A stretch of DNA of 64,000 nt from Larus michahellis (GCF_964199755.1 NC_133906.1:13117378-13181377); one strand, 5' to 3'; positions 27,501 through 38,930 are shown, counted from the first letter of the stretch. Numbers and translations: made by a program. The notes: a model not told the origin generated them from the sequence alone.

Positions 27501-30500
27501 CCTATGGACACCATCCTTTACAAAATGATCCATGTAAGCCTTCAACAAGTGGAACAGGAAGAAATATCACTAAAAATGGAATATGTCTTCATTATTTAAC
27601 ACACCCACCATTTTCTAAGTGGGTTTACATTACTCATATACATCACATATATTTTCAAACGCTTCAAGTAAAAAGCATGCCTCGGTTAACATACAGTGTA
27701 AATAAACCTATTAAAAGCCTGGCTATTTTTTCCAGAATGGAGGCCAGTTTCTATTCCGAGGATGAAATACAGTTCTGCCACTGAACTCACAATCCAGGGG
27801 TTACGCTCAAAAGGCTTTAAACACTTAATCCCAACGACATCCCTGTATAACTTTCCCAAAGGCAAGTCTGAATGACAACAGCCTCCCAGTGTCCCTTTTT
27901 GGGACCCAGCACTGCCCAGAATAACGATTCCTGCCTTCCAAAAATCTCCCATTCCCACCTCCACAAGCAGAGTAGGAACCGAAGCCAGCATCTGCCCCCA
28001 TTGCCCAGACCATGCTCCCGACGGAAGGGGCCGGGGGAAGCCGAGATCGTGGCTCTGGAGTTTTAGCTTTATTCTTCATCAAGCTGCATTTCCTCAGTGT
28101 ATCAGATCAGACCGCTACATCATCCACAGGCGTCATCACAGGCTATTTTTTTATCAGATTATCTAATGCCCGAACAAAGCACAAGGGCTATAAAGTTAGC
28201 TTTAGGAAATAAATCGTATGCCATCGTACATCCCTTTAACACCGCACGAATCAGTGAAAGGTCACCAACTGTGAGTTTGCAGCAGAGGCAGCTCCTGGGG
28301 GCACACGGCCCACCCCACACCCCCCATCTGCAGGGCCACACGAGCCAAGGAACAGGGCAGAAGGATAAATGCACAGGTTCCCAACTCAGTTATACATTTC
28401 TCTTGTCCTCAGTTTATCCTCATTAACTATCACCTCATTCCCTGAAAATACACAAACTCAGGGAATCCTACAAATATCTTACAGGTTCAAATAGTGCCCA
28501 CACCTCAACAGCGCAGCTCCTACACACAGGTCTAACACCAGTAACACTTCCCGGAGCCGGAGTTACTGGACTCTGGCATGCTCAGACAGTGCATCACCTC
28601 TAGCTGTACAGGAACCGCCAGTGATGTGACAAACCCCACTACCCCATTACCCCTCTTTCCCCCTCAAAAAAATTATCAAATTTTAAAATTCTCCGTTCTC
28701 CTCCACTGCCTCATAATCCAGTAACTTAAAGATTAAATGAGCTTGTTCTGCATTTCTACAAGCTACCCCTACTTACTGGATCCTCTATTAGCTTTAGTCA
28801 TTAATGTTATCAATTCACTACAAGTCCCTCCTTGTTGAAACATGTAATGTTCGTTAATTGTACATTCACGTACAATTTTCCATATATTTCGATGTGTGGA
28901 AAAAAAAAAGAGACACATTCAATGCTGTAGAGACTGACCCACCCTCTCATCTCCTCTTCATCCAAATATCAGTCCCGAATCCTTAGTTTCAATAGCTTGC
29001 AGAGATTTTTGGAGCAACACAAGCACTAAGAGCCAGTTCAGCAGTAACACACCTTACAACAATAGGAATACCAGTTTCCTGGCAGAGGGCAAGGAAAAAA
29101 GCAGCAATTTCTAAACTGCTACACAAAAGTAAATATATTTATATGTGAGTTTCTGATTCCGCACTCCAGTTACACCAGTCATTTCACAGGGCCTCCGTTA
29201 TCTGTTTGTCTTTGGCAGTATAAATCCTTTGGGGCCCAGCCTGCCTCCCTAATCTCTGCAGCACCAGGCAGTCACACTCTGCAGCGAGCGCGGTGTCTGC
29301 TGGCTGTCGGATGTGTTAGCAGGAGCTGGCGAAACAGCAGCTTTACACTTTTCTCTTTAAGGAAAACCAGGACTGGGCATATCGGTCAGGTACAGAGTCG
29401 CTGAAGAACGAGGCAACAGCGTCCTTTGACACGTGCCGTCACGTATCTCCAGGGGCTCAAGGCGATGGGAAGCTAGATCCCTTTGTAAGAGACATTTGTG
29501 AAGGCGTTTGTCGGGGTCCGATACTAACAGCAGGACTCTGGTAGGAAAGGTGATAAGTGAAAAGGCCTGGTTATCTGTACCTACCATTTCCGAGAACAAC
29601 AAGAAAGATAATTGTCTTTGTAAGTGAGCACATCTGTATTACACAGAGTCAAAGAAAAAAAAAATACTTAAGTTTTACTTCACTTTTACATTTCTAGTAT
29701 GTAAAAAACAGAGACCTCCAGCTGTCATGATGAGATTAATATCCCTTCCCAATGGGAAGGTGCATCTCATATCCTGAAGAGAGTGAGCCTACCCACGCTG
29801 AAAACGCTGCCAAGGCCAAGTCATAACACAGTGTTTTTTTATGGGAACCTCGGTATTGTGTACCGTTTAGAGGGATTTCTCTCCCTTACTTTAAGCAAGA
29901 AAAGACAGAAACGCGCATGATCTGGGTCACGGAGCAGGACCCCACCGACCCTGAACCCCCTCTGCAAGGCTGGCGCTGATGGCAGGACACGTCCTCTCCT
30001 TCAGGAGGCCGGGAAGGAAGAACGACCCCAAATTTACGAGGGAGCTCAGTTAAGGCCAGTCTCCGGCCTACAGGGATTTCAATCCGAGCCAGAGGGGTCC
30101 ACATGTAAGAGATAAATCGAATTAACGCTAATTTCAAGACAAAGCAGAACAAGTTCCCTCCTCGAACCGGCGGGGACAGCGCCCTGCGCACAAGGTCGCA
30201 CCGGCCCCGGGAGAGGCCTGGGGCAGCGCGGCCCCGGCCCGGCCCCCAGCGCCTCAGCGACAGCCGAGGCCTCCGCCCCGGGCGCCGCCGGAGGCCGCGG
30301 GCCCGCTCGCCGCCGCGCTCCCCCCGCAGCGGGACAGCGGCGGCTGCGCCCGCAGGCCCGGCCCGGCCCCAGGCCCCGGGAGACGCCCGGCTTCGGGCCG
30401 GGGCTGAGGCGCCGCCCGTCCGCGGGCCCCGTCCGCGGCGGGAGGCGGCGCCAGCGCCTCCGGACCCACCGCGCGGCCCCGCCGTCCGTCCTCCCCGGCG

Positions 30501-30574
30501 CGGCCTACGGAGCCCGCCGCCCCCCTCACCTGCTGGTACCGGCCGCTGCTGGGCTCGGCGGCCGCGGCCGCCAT
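15478..30574 (-). CDS. NDFIP1: NDFIP1, NEDD4 family-interacting protein 1 (7 coding exons)
   Basis: Adaptor of Golgi/endosomal membranes that binds WW domains of NEDD4-family HECT ubiquitin ligases (ITCH, NEDD4, NEDD4L) through PY motifs and activates them. Joined coding exons: 30530-30574, 20744-20831, 19454-19584, 18393-18480, 18078-18202, 16190-16256, 15478-15581. All introns are GT-AG and the phases agree, giving 215 residues (human about 221). PY motifs PPPY (33-36), PPSY (58-61) and LPSY (67-70) lie in the cytosolic N-terminal half. An acidic segment (about 89-104) precedes three hydrophobic helices at about 110-133, 141-157 and 172-191. The end LPRTRVLFIY matches the vertebrate protein. 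The start is the only ATG in the first exon and sits inside the CpG island. The N-terminus is an alanine run, shorter than in mammals. Identity is nearly certain from recalled family sequence. Confidence 0.97.
16190..16256 (-). CDS. NDFIP1: NDFIP1 coding exon 6
   Basis: 67 nt encoding about residues 160-182: the aromatic-rich FSTYFPGYFDGQYWLWW segment and the start of the third helix. Acceptor AG and donor GTGAGT agree with the neighbouring phases. Confidence 0.96.
18078..18202 (-). CDS. NDFIP1: NDFIP1 coding exon 5
   Basis: 125 nt encoding residues 118-159: the rest of the first membrane helix, the loop TTSAAGRYGAISG and the second helix. Acceptor TTTTAG, donor GTAAGT. Confidence 0.96.
18393..18480 (-). 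CDS. NDFIP1: NDFIP1 coding exon 4
   Basis: 88 nt encoding residues 89-118: the acidic DDFDDTDQLRIGNDG segment and the start of the first membrane helix. Acceptor TTACAG, donor GTAAGT. Confidence 0.96.
19454..19584 (-). CDS. NDFIP1: NDFIP1 coding exon 3
   Basis: 131 nt encoding residues 45-88 with the PPSY and LPSY motifs that contact WW domains of NEDD4-family ligases. The acceptor follows a pure poly(T) tract; donor GTGAGT. Confidence 0.97.
20744..20831 (-). CDS. NDFIP1: NDFIP1 coding exon 2
   Basis: 88 nt encoding residues 16-45 (LQNEEEPGE... then PPPYSS), with the first PY motif at residues 33-36. Acceptor TTCAG, donor GTAAAT. Confidence 0.96.
20832..30529 (-). other. NDFIP1 intron 1 (9.7 kb)
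   Basis: Largest intron of the window, from donor GTGAGG at 30524-30529 to acceptor AG at 20832-20833. It is AT-rich with poly(A)/poly(T) runs, for example 22651-22679. The word ATGTATCATCA is repeated 30 bases apart at 24690-24700 and 24720-24730. No nested gene, RNA or transposable element was recognised. Confidence 0.7.
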
Positions 30575-30815
30575 GGCGCTCGGCGGGGCGAGGGCGGGCG
30601 AGGGAGCGGGCGGGGGGGGCTCGGCGGCGGCGCTGCCCGGCCGCCTCCCGACGGGCGCTGCGGAGGCGGAGGCGGCGGCACCGGGTGGCTCCTCGCTGCG
30701 GGCTCCGCTCCCGCCCTCCGCCCGTCACGCTCGGTCGCGCCCGCCTCCCGCCCCGCCCGCCCGGGGCCGCGTCCTGCCGGCAGCCGGGGCCGCCCGGGCG
30801 GGGCAGCACTCAGGG
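30180..30815 (-). promoter_or_regulatory. NDFIP1: CpG-island promoter, 5' UTR and first exon of NDFIP1
   Basis: Extremely GC- and CpG-rich DNA surrounding the NDFIP1 start codon at 30572-30574, with many GC-box-like GGGCGG/CCGCCC words and a TGACG half-CRE on the minus strand. There is no TATA box. The transcription start probably lies in about 30600-30800. The island stops abruptly where a CR1 element begins at about 30823. Confidence 0.8.
30530..30574 (-). CDS. NDFIP1: NDFIP1 coding exon 1
   Basis: 45 nt encoding MAAAAAEPSSGRYQQ, then donor GTGAGG. The RYQQ end joins the LQNEEE start of exon 2 as in other vertebrates. The alanine-rich start replaces the longer mammalian N-terminus. Confidence 0.93.
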
Positions 30816-30822
30816 GAGCGGT

Positions 30823-31655
30823 CACAGAACCATGGAACGATGGAATGGTTTGGGTGGGAAGGAAATTTAAAGCTCAGCCAGTGCCACCCCCTGCCCTGGG
30901 CAGGGACACCTCCCACCACACCAGGTTGCTCCAAGCCCCGTCCAACCTGGCCTTGAACACCTTCAGGGATGGGGCAGCCACAGCTTCTCTGGGCAACCTG
31001 GGCCAGGGGCTCACCACCCTCACAGATCTGAATCTCCCCTCTTTCAGTGTAAAACCGTTCCCCCTCCTCCTATGGCTCCCCTCCCTGCTCCAGAGTCCCT
31101 CCCCAGCTCTCCTGGAGCCCCTTTAGGGACTGGAAGGGGCTCCAAGGTCTCCCTGGAGCCTTCTCTTCCCCAGGCTGAACCCCCCCAGCTCTCTCAGCCT
31201 GTCCTCACAGCAGAGGGGCTCCAGCCCTCCCAGCATCTCCGGGGCCTCCTCTGGCCCCGCTCCAACAGCTCCGTGTCCTTCTGCTGTTGGTGCCCCAGAG
31301 CTGGAGGCAGCACTGCAGGGGGGTCTCCCCAGAGCGGAGCAGAGGGGCAGAATCCCCCCCTCGCCCTGCTGCCCACGCTGCTGGGGATGCAGCCCAGGCT
31401 GCGGGGGGTTTCTGGGCTGCCAGCGCATGTTGCTGGCTCATGTGGGGCTTCTCATCCACCAGCACCCGCAAGTCCTTCTCCTCAGGGCTGCTCTCCAGCC
31501 ATTCTCTGACCAGCCTGGATTTGTGCTTGGGGTTGCCCCGACCCATGTGCAGGACCTTGCACTTGCCCTTGTTGAACCCCATGACGTTTGCACAGGCCCA
31601 CTTCTCGAGACTGTCCAGGTCCCTCTGGATGGCATCCCTTCCCTCTTGTGTGTCA
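30823..31655 (-). mobile_element. CR1 LINE, 5'-truncated copy, minus strand
   Basis: Non-LTR retrotransposon fragment. On the minus strand, from about 31650 down, it encodes the last part of the CR1 reverse-transcriptase [13 protein letters not shown], then [18 protein letters not shown], then [17 protein letters not shown]. The frame then decays through the terminal ORF region down to the 3' end by the NDFIP1 CpG island. The last ~540 bases are about 95% identical by eye to the copy at 52951-53361, apart from a short deletion/replacement near 31013-31022. The tail at 30823-30845 is a degenerate form of the avian CR1 3' octamer repeat. It is partnered head to head with the plus-strand copy that follows. 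Confidence 0.92.
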
Positions 31656-31968
31656 ACTGCCCCTCTGCTCCACACTGGGGAGACCCTCCTGCAGTGCTGC
31701 ATCCAGCTCTTGGGCCCCCAACATAAGAAGGACATGGACCTGTTGGAGCAGGTCCACAGCAGGCCACGAAGATGATCGGGGGCTGGAGCCCAGTGGAGCT
31801 GTGGCTGCCCCATCCCTGGAGGTGTTCAAGGCCAGGTTGGATGGGGCTTGGAGCAACCTGGTGTGGTGGGAGGTGTCCCTGCCCAGGGCAGGGGGTGGCA
31901 CTGGATGAGCTTTAAGGTCTCTTCCAACCCAAACCATTCTAGGATTCTATGATATGATTCTACGATAT
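31656..31968 (+). mobile_element. CR1 LINE, internally deleted copy, plus strand
   Basis: On the plus strand it starts at CTCTGCTCCACACTGGGG, runs through the conserved stretch around 31700-31775 and jumps to the last ~170 bases (encoding [17 protein letters not shown]). It ends in CCAACCCAAACCATTCT plus ATTCTATG-type repeats at 31968. About 400 bases present in full copies are missing near 31785. With the adjacent minus-strand copy it forms an inverted repeat. Confidence 0.9.
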
Positions 31969-34900
31969 ACACCCATCAGCTATCCCTGTCACCAACACCA
32001 CATCGTTATGCCAATACGTGCCCGCACCACCGTTCCCAGCAGGCAGAGAAGAGGCCTGCAACGTGCTGCACTGCAGCTGAAGCAAACATGAGATGTTGGC
32101 CAACTCCTCCGAAAGCGCCGTCAGATCTTTCATATCCACACAACGCAGATGGCGTTGCAGATTCAAAATCTCATTCCAAAAGAAGCATGCGTAGGAAACC
32201 ATGCAGAGACAGAAGTTTGATTATTCAGAGAGTTTTTGCCTTGAATGTTACATTGGTTAAGAGACTTCCCAGCTTGTGTAACCTTTATTTTCTACATGCA
32301 CAGTTCAGCTATAGTCAGGCTTGTACAAAACTACCCACATCAATCCCTAAGGTTGATGAGACTTAAATATATCAGCTTTAGGATGAGGAAGGCTGAATCA
32401 GCCCCGCTGGGATTCCAAGCCGCAAATTCAGAGTCGCAAGCATTTAAAACTGAGGACATGGTTTTGAACTGCATACTCAGTCATAAATACATGCCTTAAT
32501 GCTCATTATTCAGTACCATCATCAGGTTGGATTTATTTTTTTTTCTGCATTTTGCCTTTGCAGGAGTAGATAGTTCACTGATGTCTTAGCGAGATGAATG
32601 AACATCACAGTCCTCACGTTGAATGAGAGGCAGGAATTGTAAAGGATTTTAGCCAGGCGTAACCTCAAAGAGTGGCTCCTGAGAAATGCTGGAGACACAA
32701 GGAGAATGCAGGTTTCTTGCAACAGAGATACCTTTGAAGGAGCTGGAATGAGAGCTGCAGGCACTGACAGACTCTCTGGTTTCACCTTTCCACAAGATTC
32801 ACAATTTGCACTAAGAATCTCTCTGCAGTAAGAAGCTGTGCTGATGACATGCATGGATTTACTTACCATTGATGTGGGATTATATCCCTAAGTAAGGCTA
32901 TAGCCAGTGGTAATTAGCTGTACACTGATTGACTTGGACATCGTAGAGACTAAAATAAGAAGCAACCTGTACGCGTCCTCAGAAAAGATGCTGCAAAGTA
33001 TCCTGAAGAAATGGTGAAACAGTTTGTGTCGAAGCCATTTTGGGGACAGCTGGAAGCTAATTAGCCATCTAGTCTGAGCAAGACTAATCAGGAGGGGCAA
33101 TGGCAATTTCTTCCAGCTGCTTTCTGTGTATGTATTTTATTTTCTTAGGTGGGGAAGCTCTGTAGAAAGATGATGCTGTGGTTACAGTGCATGACTGGTT
33201 CTGCTTTAATTTCCCACATGGTTTTAGGCAAATCACTTCACGCCTCTCTGTTTTTTGACTTTTCCTCTAGTGCAAAATGTCTTTTCTCCCAAGAGACGTT
33301 CTGAAGATTGAAGTCATTGCTTTTTAGTGACTTCCACACGGGATGCACTGTGAAAGTATTTGAAAGTAATTGAAAGTATTACAGAATTGCAGTACTGTGA
33401 GTCTTCTGAAATCCTAGTGCTGTGCAAGTGTTCCTTTAATTATTGTGTAGGACTGAGCAATAAAGGGAATGCTTTTAATCTACACTTTGTAATAAATATT
33501 GAACCTTAAAAGCTAAATAATAAACCTCAAAGGCAGAGCATTTTAAAGCTAGACTAATAAGAAATAAGCAGGACATTTAAACTAGATCGTTCTTCTAATC
33601 TTTTAGTGATAAATGACACAATTAAGAAAGAAGCAAAGAAAAAATGTTCACATGAGCTAATGGGTCAGATTGTACCTCTGAAGCTCTCCAGTTTAATAGC
33701 TTAATCACATGCAAGCAGGCTGCAACTGGTGGGTTAAGAAAAAGTGACAGTGTTCATTAAAAGGCTGGATTATGCACCCATTCGCAATGCTGGGCTCAAG
33801 GAAGACAGAAACTTTATGACAACTCTGATCCAAAGGCTGCTGGTATTAACAGAAACTTCACTGTGCTGCCCACAAAAACCTGAGTGCTTCAGCATGGCTG
33901 GGAGCTGAGCTGCTGCCGTCCGCTTGGTTCCTTCCGTCCCAGTAGCTGTTTGTAGTGTTCACTGGTTGTCGGTACATTTACATTCTTACTGAAAAAACTT
34001 TTTTGTCATCAACTATAAATAATAAAGTGAGGAGTATTCCTGTGCCCCTAGAGGCATACATACTCGATATGCAAGAAATGGAATCACAGGGTTTGAATAT
34101 ACATACGTGTCATGTCTTGTTTTCACACTGTGGAATAACATCCTGAATTATAGTTGTATAATTAGGCTGAAGAGATTTGTTAAGGATTAATAAATACTGC
34201 CTAGCAGATGTTCCTCCCCAAAACATCATGAAAGATGTCTGCAGCCGTGAAAATGTAAAGGAAGGGCAAGAAACAGGAGATGGGTCTCTCTTATGTTAAC
34301 TTTGATATGGTTGTCAATTGTTTCTAGCAATCTACTGATAGGAAGTTATCTTTGCTTTGAGACACCACGATATACCTCGATGCTCCTCAGTTTCTTAATA
34401 TTTTGTACTCACTACCATGTTGTATTTGAATCATCTTTTAGCTTTTTGCCAGTTCAAAGCTTTATTGACAGAGTACAGTATTATTCTTATCTCAAGTTGG
34501 TTTAAAACCATGTTACTGATGTATCTGCAGCAGCTCAGGGCCTCGTTGGGTCGTTCTGGTTTTGCTGCCTCTTCAGAGAAACCGAATTGGTGATGACCGG
34601 TCTATGCAAGCATCAACCCCAGCTGTTTCACAGGCAGCATGGCTTCACACCTCTGGATGTGCCTGCCTTTATGCTGCCCGGTCAAACACGCTCTGACACA
34701 GCCTCTAAAAGCACTTGGGGGCCCCAGGACAGCCCCTGGCCAAACAGGCTGCACCACACCTTGGCCAGCTTCGGCAGACAGCAGGTTCCCTGGCACGGCA
34801 GATGCAGGCGTGGATCACTGTACGCAGCTTTGAACACGCACGCAGCTGCAATCTTCCATGACTGCCTGTTGTAACAACAAAAGCCGCTCGATCAGGTCAG

Positions 34901-37900
34901 GTCTGCCGTAACGAGGAGGACCTACACAGCGAGCACAACCACACACGCTCTTACAGCCCAGGCTGAGCTCTTCGTAAGCAATGCCTTGTTTACTGGTGCA
35001 CAAAATTACGCCCCAATAAGCCACAGGTATTGTAACGAAGGGGAACGAAGATAGCAGCAGCACTGCTGTGGAAGACACTCCCAACAGGACTTCTCTTCTT
35101 CTGAAATTCAGCAGCAGAACTGAGGTTCAGATATTGCATGATGAAGCCAAGTTTGTGCTGACTGAGAATGGGGCAAGGCAGACAGCTGAGCTCCAAATTA
35201 CCTTAATCTAGTGTAGCCAATTCTGTCTGAGCCTGATTTTTGGAGTCCTAGCTCACTGATTTCACCAGTGATCTTTGTCACTCCATTATTTCTTCAGCTT
35301 ACCGGAGAAATCACGATTAACCAATGGTTAATTTAATCTTGCTATCCAGATTAAATCCCCCCTTACTGCATAGCCTAGCAGTTTTTAACTCCGGTGAGGA
35401 GAGAGTGAAGCTCTGCCAGCTTTCCCATGGGAGCCTCATCTGCAAAAACGGGAAGGGGCTGGCATGCGTGCTCTCTGGAGCTGCCTGTTCATGCATTGCC
35501 CGAGCGCGTCAGCTTGCTGTGACACCCCAACAAACTCCTAACTGGGATTTGGGTGCTGCTGGGAGAGCTAAGCAGTGAGCGGGGCTTGCAGAAAAGAGCA
35601 GCTCCCCTTCAGATCTCTCCAACGTGGAATCTTGTTTCTCCTTTTCTTACAAATAGGCGTGAGAAGGTAAGTGGAACATGCTGGAGCAGGAAGAGGTGAC
35701 AGATGGTGGATATTAAAAAAACTCTTTAATTACAGGATTTGGAGAGAGAGTCCTTTATGCAGATAATTTTTTAATTGTTGCTATTTTTAGGAAAAAAATC
35801 CCAGTGCTCCCAAGCAGTTCCCGGTAGTGAAAGCCCTGGTCTCTGGGCGCTGTTGGCTCTAATCTCTTCAACACAGAGAAAAAGAAAATGCTGTGCTTGT
35901 TAGAATGCTGTGGTTAAACTTCAGCTTCTTCTGCAGAGAAGTGTTTGTTTCCTTCCATCTGCTGTCTTTGCAAGAAAGGAAAATCAGCCTGTTCAGATAC
36001 CAGGAAGTTCTTCAACATTTGAACAGCTAGCTGTAAACGAAGAAACAATAACATGCATAAATTATCATACCTAAAAATACCCTGCATTCTAGTCACCCAT
36101 ATAACCCAGCCCTGGAGCAATTCCTAAGTAACGTAAGACTGCATAAAGTATGCAGATACACGGGATGTGGGCAGAACGGGGCAGCTGTGGCAGCAGATGC
36201 ACGTGCCCAGCTCTCTTGCACCGTTGTAGTTTTTTCCTCCCATCAAAACATGTTTTGCTTTTACAGGGAGCTGCCGGCTGCCTCCTACGTCTTTGTGCAC
36301 CGTGTCTGCCAAAGCCACTTGCACAGGAGATTAAAGCGAGAGCCAGACCTTCTGCAAGCAACAGAGACCCACAGCATTTGAATTTAAACCAAATCCATCC
36401 TGACGCTGGGGCAGTGCGAGCAGCGTGGTAGGTTCTGTAAGGCTGATCCTCAAATGCAGCAGCTCTCCATATGGAAAAGTGCAGTAGAGCAGGCAAGGCA
36501 GGCGGCAGGGGATGAGGTGATGGCTGTCCACAGGCCACTCTGATGGCAGACAAAGCCAACAGCCCACAAGTCACCCCAGGGAGGGACACGGCTGTTGCCC
36601 TACAGCTCACCGTTGTGGGAAGCCCACAGTGTCTCTTGCAATCAATTCCTATGCAGTCTGTGCTTCCAGTATTTGCTTTTCAGAAAACCCCCGAGCCCTT
36701 GCCGTGTTTCCATGGTAACGCTGAGCAATCCGATGTGGGTTATCTGCAGAATGGAGGTGCTGGTGTGGTGCACTCTCTCACCCGAGCCCTGCAGTAGTTT
36801 TGGCTTTGCACACCAGAAGCTGCAGGTGTGCTGCAGTAACAGTGATGTGTTCTTCACCACAACTCCCACGTCAGTGTGCAGGTCAGGAGGTACATTCACC
36901 AGATTCCCTTCATGCCGACAGTACCTGGGGAATAGACTGAAGCGGCCCCAGGACGGGGACTGTTCAGACCTCAGCCAGGTCCCCGCTGCCCCTCCATCCC
37001 AGTGGAGGCTCAGCACCTCCGTCCTGTGCTTATGAACCCACCGACGCTGTAATTTCTGCCATTGTCCACAGCACCGATGGGTCTATCACACCGATATGAC
37101 CCCGACAGGAAAAGTGTAAAAGCCATTTCACAGAGCCAAAGCCCAGGGTGCTTTGTGCTGCAGGAGAGACGAGGATGCCGCTGCTGTCAGCTCTTCACCC
37201 AGCACTACAGCCACCGAAATACTTTCCTGCCTGCTGGCTAACCACTGCTGATGGAAACACATGGCGCTTTCAATTTACTCAGTTTCTGTGGCCTAAAATT
37301 CTTCCTGTGTCTGACCACAGCAGTCTGGCTACGGCCCGTCACACCCATCATTCCCCACCCAAATGCAAACCAAGCCAGGGCTTCTCAGCATCCGTGATGA
37401 GGTAGTATCAGGAGCACTCAGTCTAGCCAGGTCATTTAAATTATTAAAATAAGAAGGAACTGCACAAGCTGGATCCTAGCAAAGCAATTTGTGTATTATT
37501 CTTTCTTCTAATAGAAGTAAAAAGCTGTCTAACTTTGAAGTAAGAGCTTTGCATCTCAACAACGAACAAAGACTTTGCAAGGAGAGGTTGGGCACGTTTC
37601 CATCACAGCTTGAAGGCAGCCAGAGCAAGAGCAGAAGGGTCTTTCTGGGGATACCACTGCTGTTGGGAGCAGCACAAACATCCGCAGGTCACAGTCTGTT
37701 CCTTGTCCAGCTGAAGCCCACAAACAACCCCAACGTGCCCTGAAGCGGGTCCCTATGGAACACTTCAAGTGCGAGAGCTGTTGGTTCCTGCCCAGGCATG
37801 GCTGATGGCTTCACTCTGGGGATGGTGGGTCATGGCCAGATGCCCAGAGTAGCCGAGGGGCCAAGTCAGGGACACCCCAGCAGCAGCATGAAGGAATAAG

Positions 37901-37999
37901 TACATTTAAAGATCTCATGGTCATTTTAACACATTTGAGGAAAATGCTGGTTCCCAAAAAGCATAAAGCACATTTCCAGTGTTCACAACTGATGTCAAA
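31969..37999. other. Intergenic DNA between NDFIP1 and GNPDA1 (divergent pair)
   Basis: No coding exon recognised on either strand. Mostly AT-rich to 34.5 kb and more mixed afterwards. It contains a threefold 10-bp repeat at 33351-33380. Scattered open frames are short and without similarity that I recognise. Confidence 0.5.
33351..33380. repeat. Three tandem 10-bp units (TGAAAGTAWT)
   Basis: Exactly three adjacent copies of a 10-base unit, TGAAAGTATT, TGAAAGTAAT, TGAAAGTATT. The unit equals about one helical turn. The GAAAGT core resembles half of an IRF/ISRE-type element (GAAANN repeats). Confidence 0.8.
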
Positions 38000-38634
38000 A
38001 GAATATGGTTACAAAGTTACATAAGCGCTTTGTATAAAATTGTAATAGAACTTTGATTGAACTTCATCTGAACTCCTGAAATTAAAACTTAATTGGGCCT
38101 TTTGCACCTGGTCTAGATGTAGGAACAATTAAACTTAATTATGTCCTTGCATATCCACCTGGACCAGATGTAGAAACAAATTAACCGAAACTTAGATCAA
38201 AGAAACGGAATTGTTGAAGGATTACCGTCTGGAGAGGTTACTGAAGGCGAACAAGGTGCTCCCAGTGTCTGGTCTGGGTGCAGGATGACAAGACAGACAT
38301 ATCGTCTGTGGAACGGAGCTGAGATAAGAGTGTGTCCGAGAGGAGCCCGAGGAGATTATCATACCAAAACGCACATCCTCTCGTAAATAATGAGCACGCT
38401 AATTAAGGGGGTCACCCGCAAACGTTTAAAGCATTAACTGGAGTGGGTATGTGTGATGGGGGCTGCAGCTCACCCACGGGCTGTGTCTCGCCTCTGCAGC
38501 TGTCGGTCCGTCAGAGCCGCTGGCTGCGGTCAAACGCCCGTTCTGCAGAACCGAAATAAAGACAAATCCCTCGACTCAGCGTGTGGGTTGTGTTTTTGCA
38601 CGCTGGCTTGAAGAACCCTGATTTAGGGACAACG
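38000..38634 (+). mobile_element. Probable solitary LTR of an avian endogenous retrovirus (fossil)
   Basis: The stretch looks like U3-R-U5. It has an AT-rich left part containing an imperfect ~45-base duplication around the CACCTGG...AGATGTAG motif (about 38105-38185), an AATAAA at 38555-38560, and a right part ending in GAACCCTGATTTAGGGACAAC, an end typical of avian LTRs. No internal retroviral coding region adjoins it, so it is a solo LTR left by recombination. The left boundary is uncertain and could lie anywhere in 37.9-38.15 kb. Exact family is not determined. It appears old and eroded at the edges. Confidence 0.45.
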
Positions 38635-38918
38635 GTCCTTCGATTATGTGAACGGCTGTTAGCAGCCCAACCACTTTGTTACTGGGTGTAATTAACCGCT
38701 TATTTGCATTCTAACCCTGAACGCTGACCTGCGATCCCGGCGGGACCGGGCATGGCGGGGCCGGGACACCTCCTCTCGCCGTGAGGGGCCGGGCCCGGCG
38801 CTCACCGCCCACCGGCGGGGCGGGCGCGGAGGCCGGCCCGGGCGGCTGAGGGGCTCCCGGGGCGGGAAGCGGCGGCGGGCGGACGGGCAGGCAGGTAGGT
38901 GATCGGGGCGGCGGTAAG

Positions 38919-38930
38919 ATGGCGGCGTAG
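38919..38930 (+). promoter_or_regulatory. Minimal upstream ORF (ATG GCG GCG TAG) in the GNPDA1 leader
   Basis: An ATG inside the YY1 element opens a three-codon frame (Met-Ala-Ala) closed by TAG, 28 bases before the GNPDA1 start. If transcription begins upstream of 38919 it would be a very short upstream ORF; if it begins later the ATG is absent from the mRNA. Confidence 0.5.

Noticed and set aside
29886-30809. A 307-codon minus-strand open frame over the NDFIP1 CpG island
   Set aside because: Arg/Gly/Ala-rich translation in a different frame from the true NDFIP1 start exon; a CpG-island artefact.
31205-31813. A 202-codon minus-strand open frame
   Set aside because: It crosses the junction of two oppositely oriented CR1 copies. 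Part of it is the CR1 reverse-transcriptase end and the rest is antisense CR1, so it is a chance chimaera, not a gene.
31970-38000. Search for a gene between NDFIP1 and GNPDA1
   Set aside because: Several 60-170-codon frames exist on both strands, but none has matching splice sites, domain signatures or consistent phase with neighbours.
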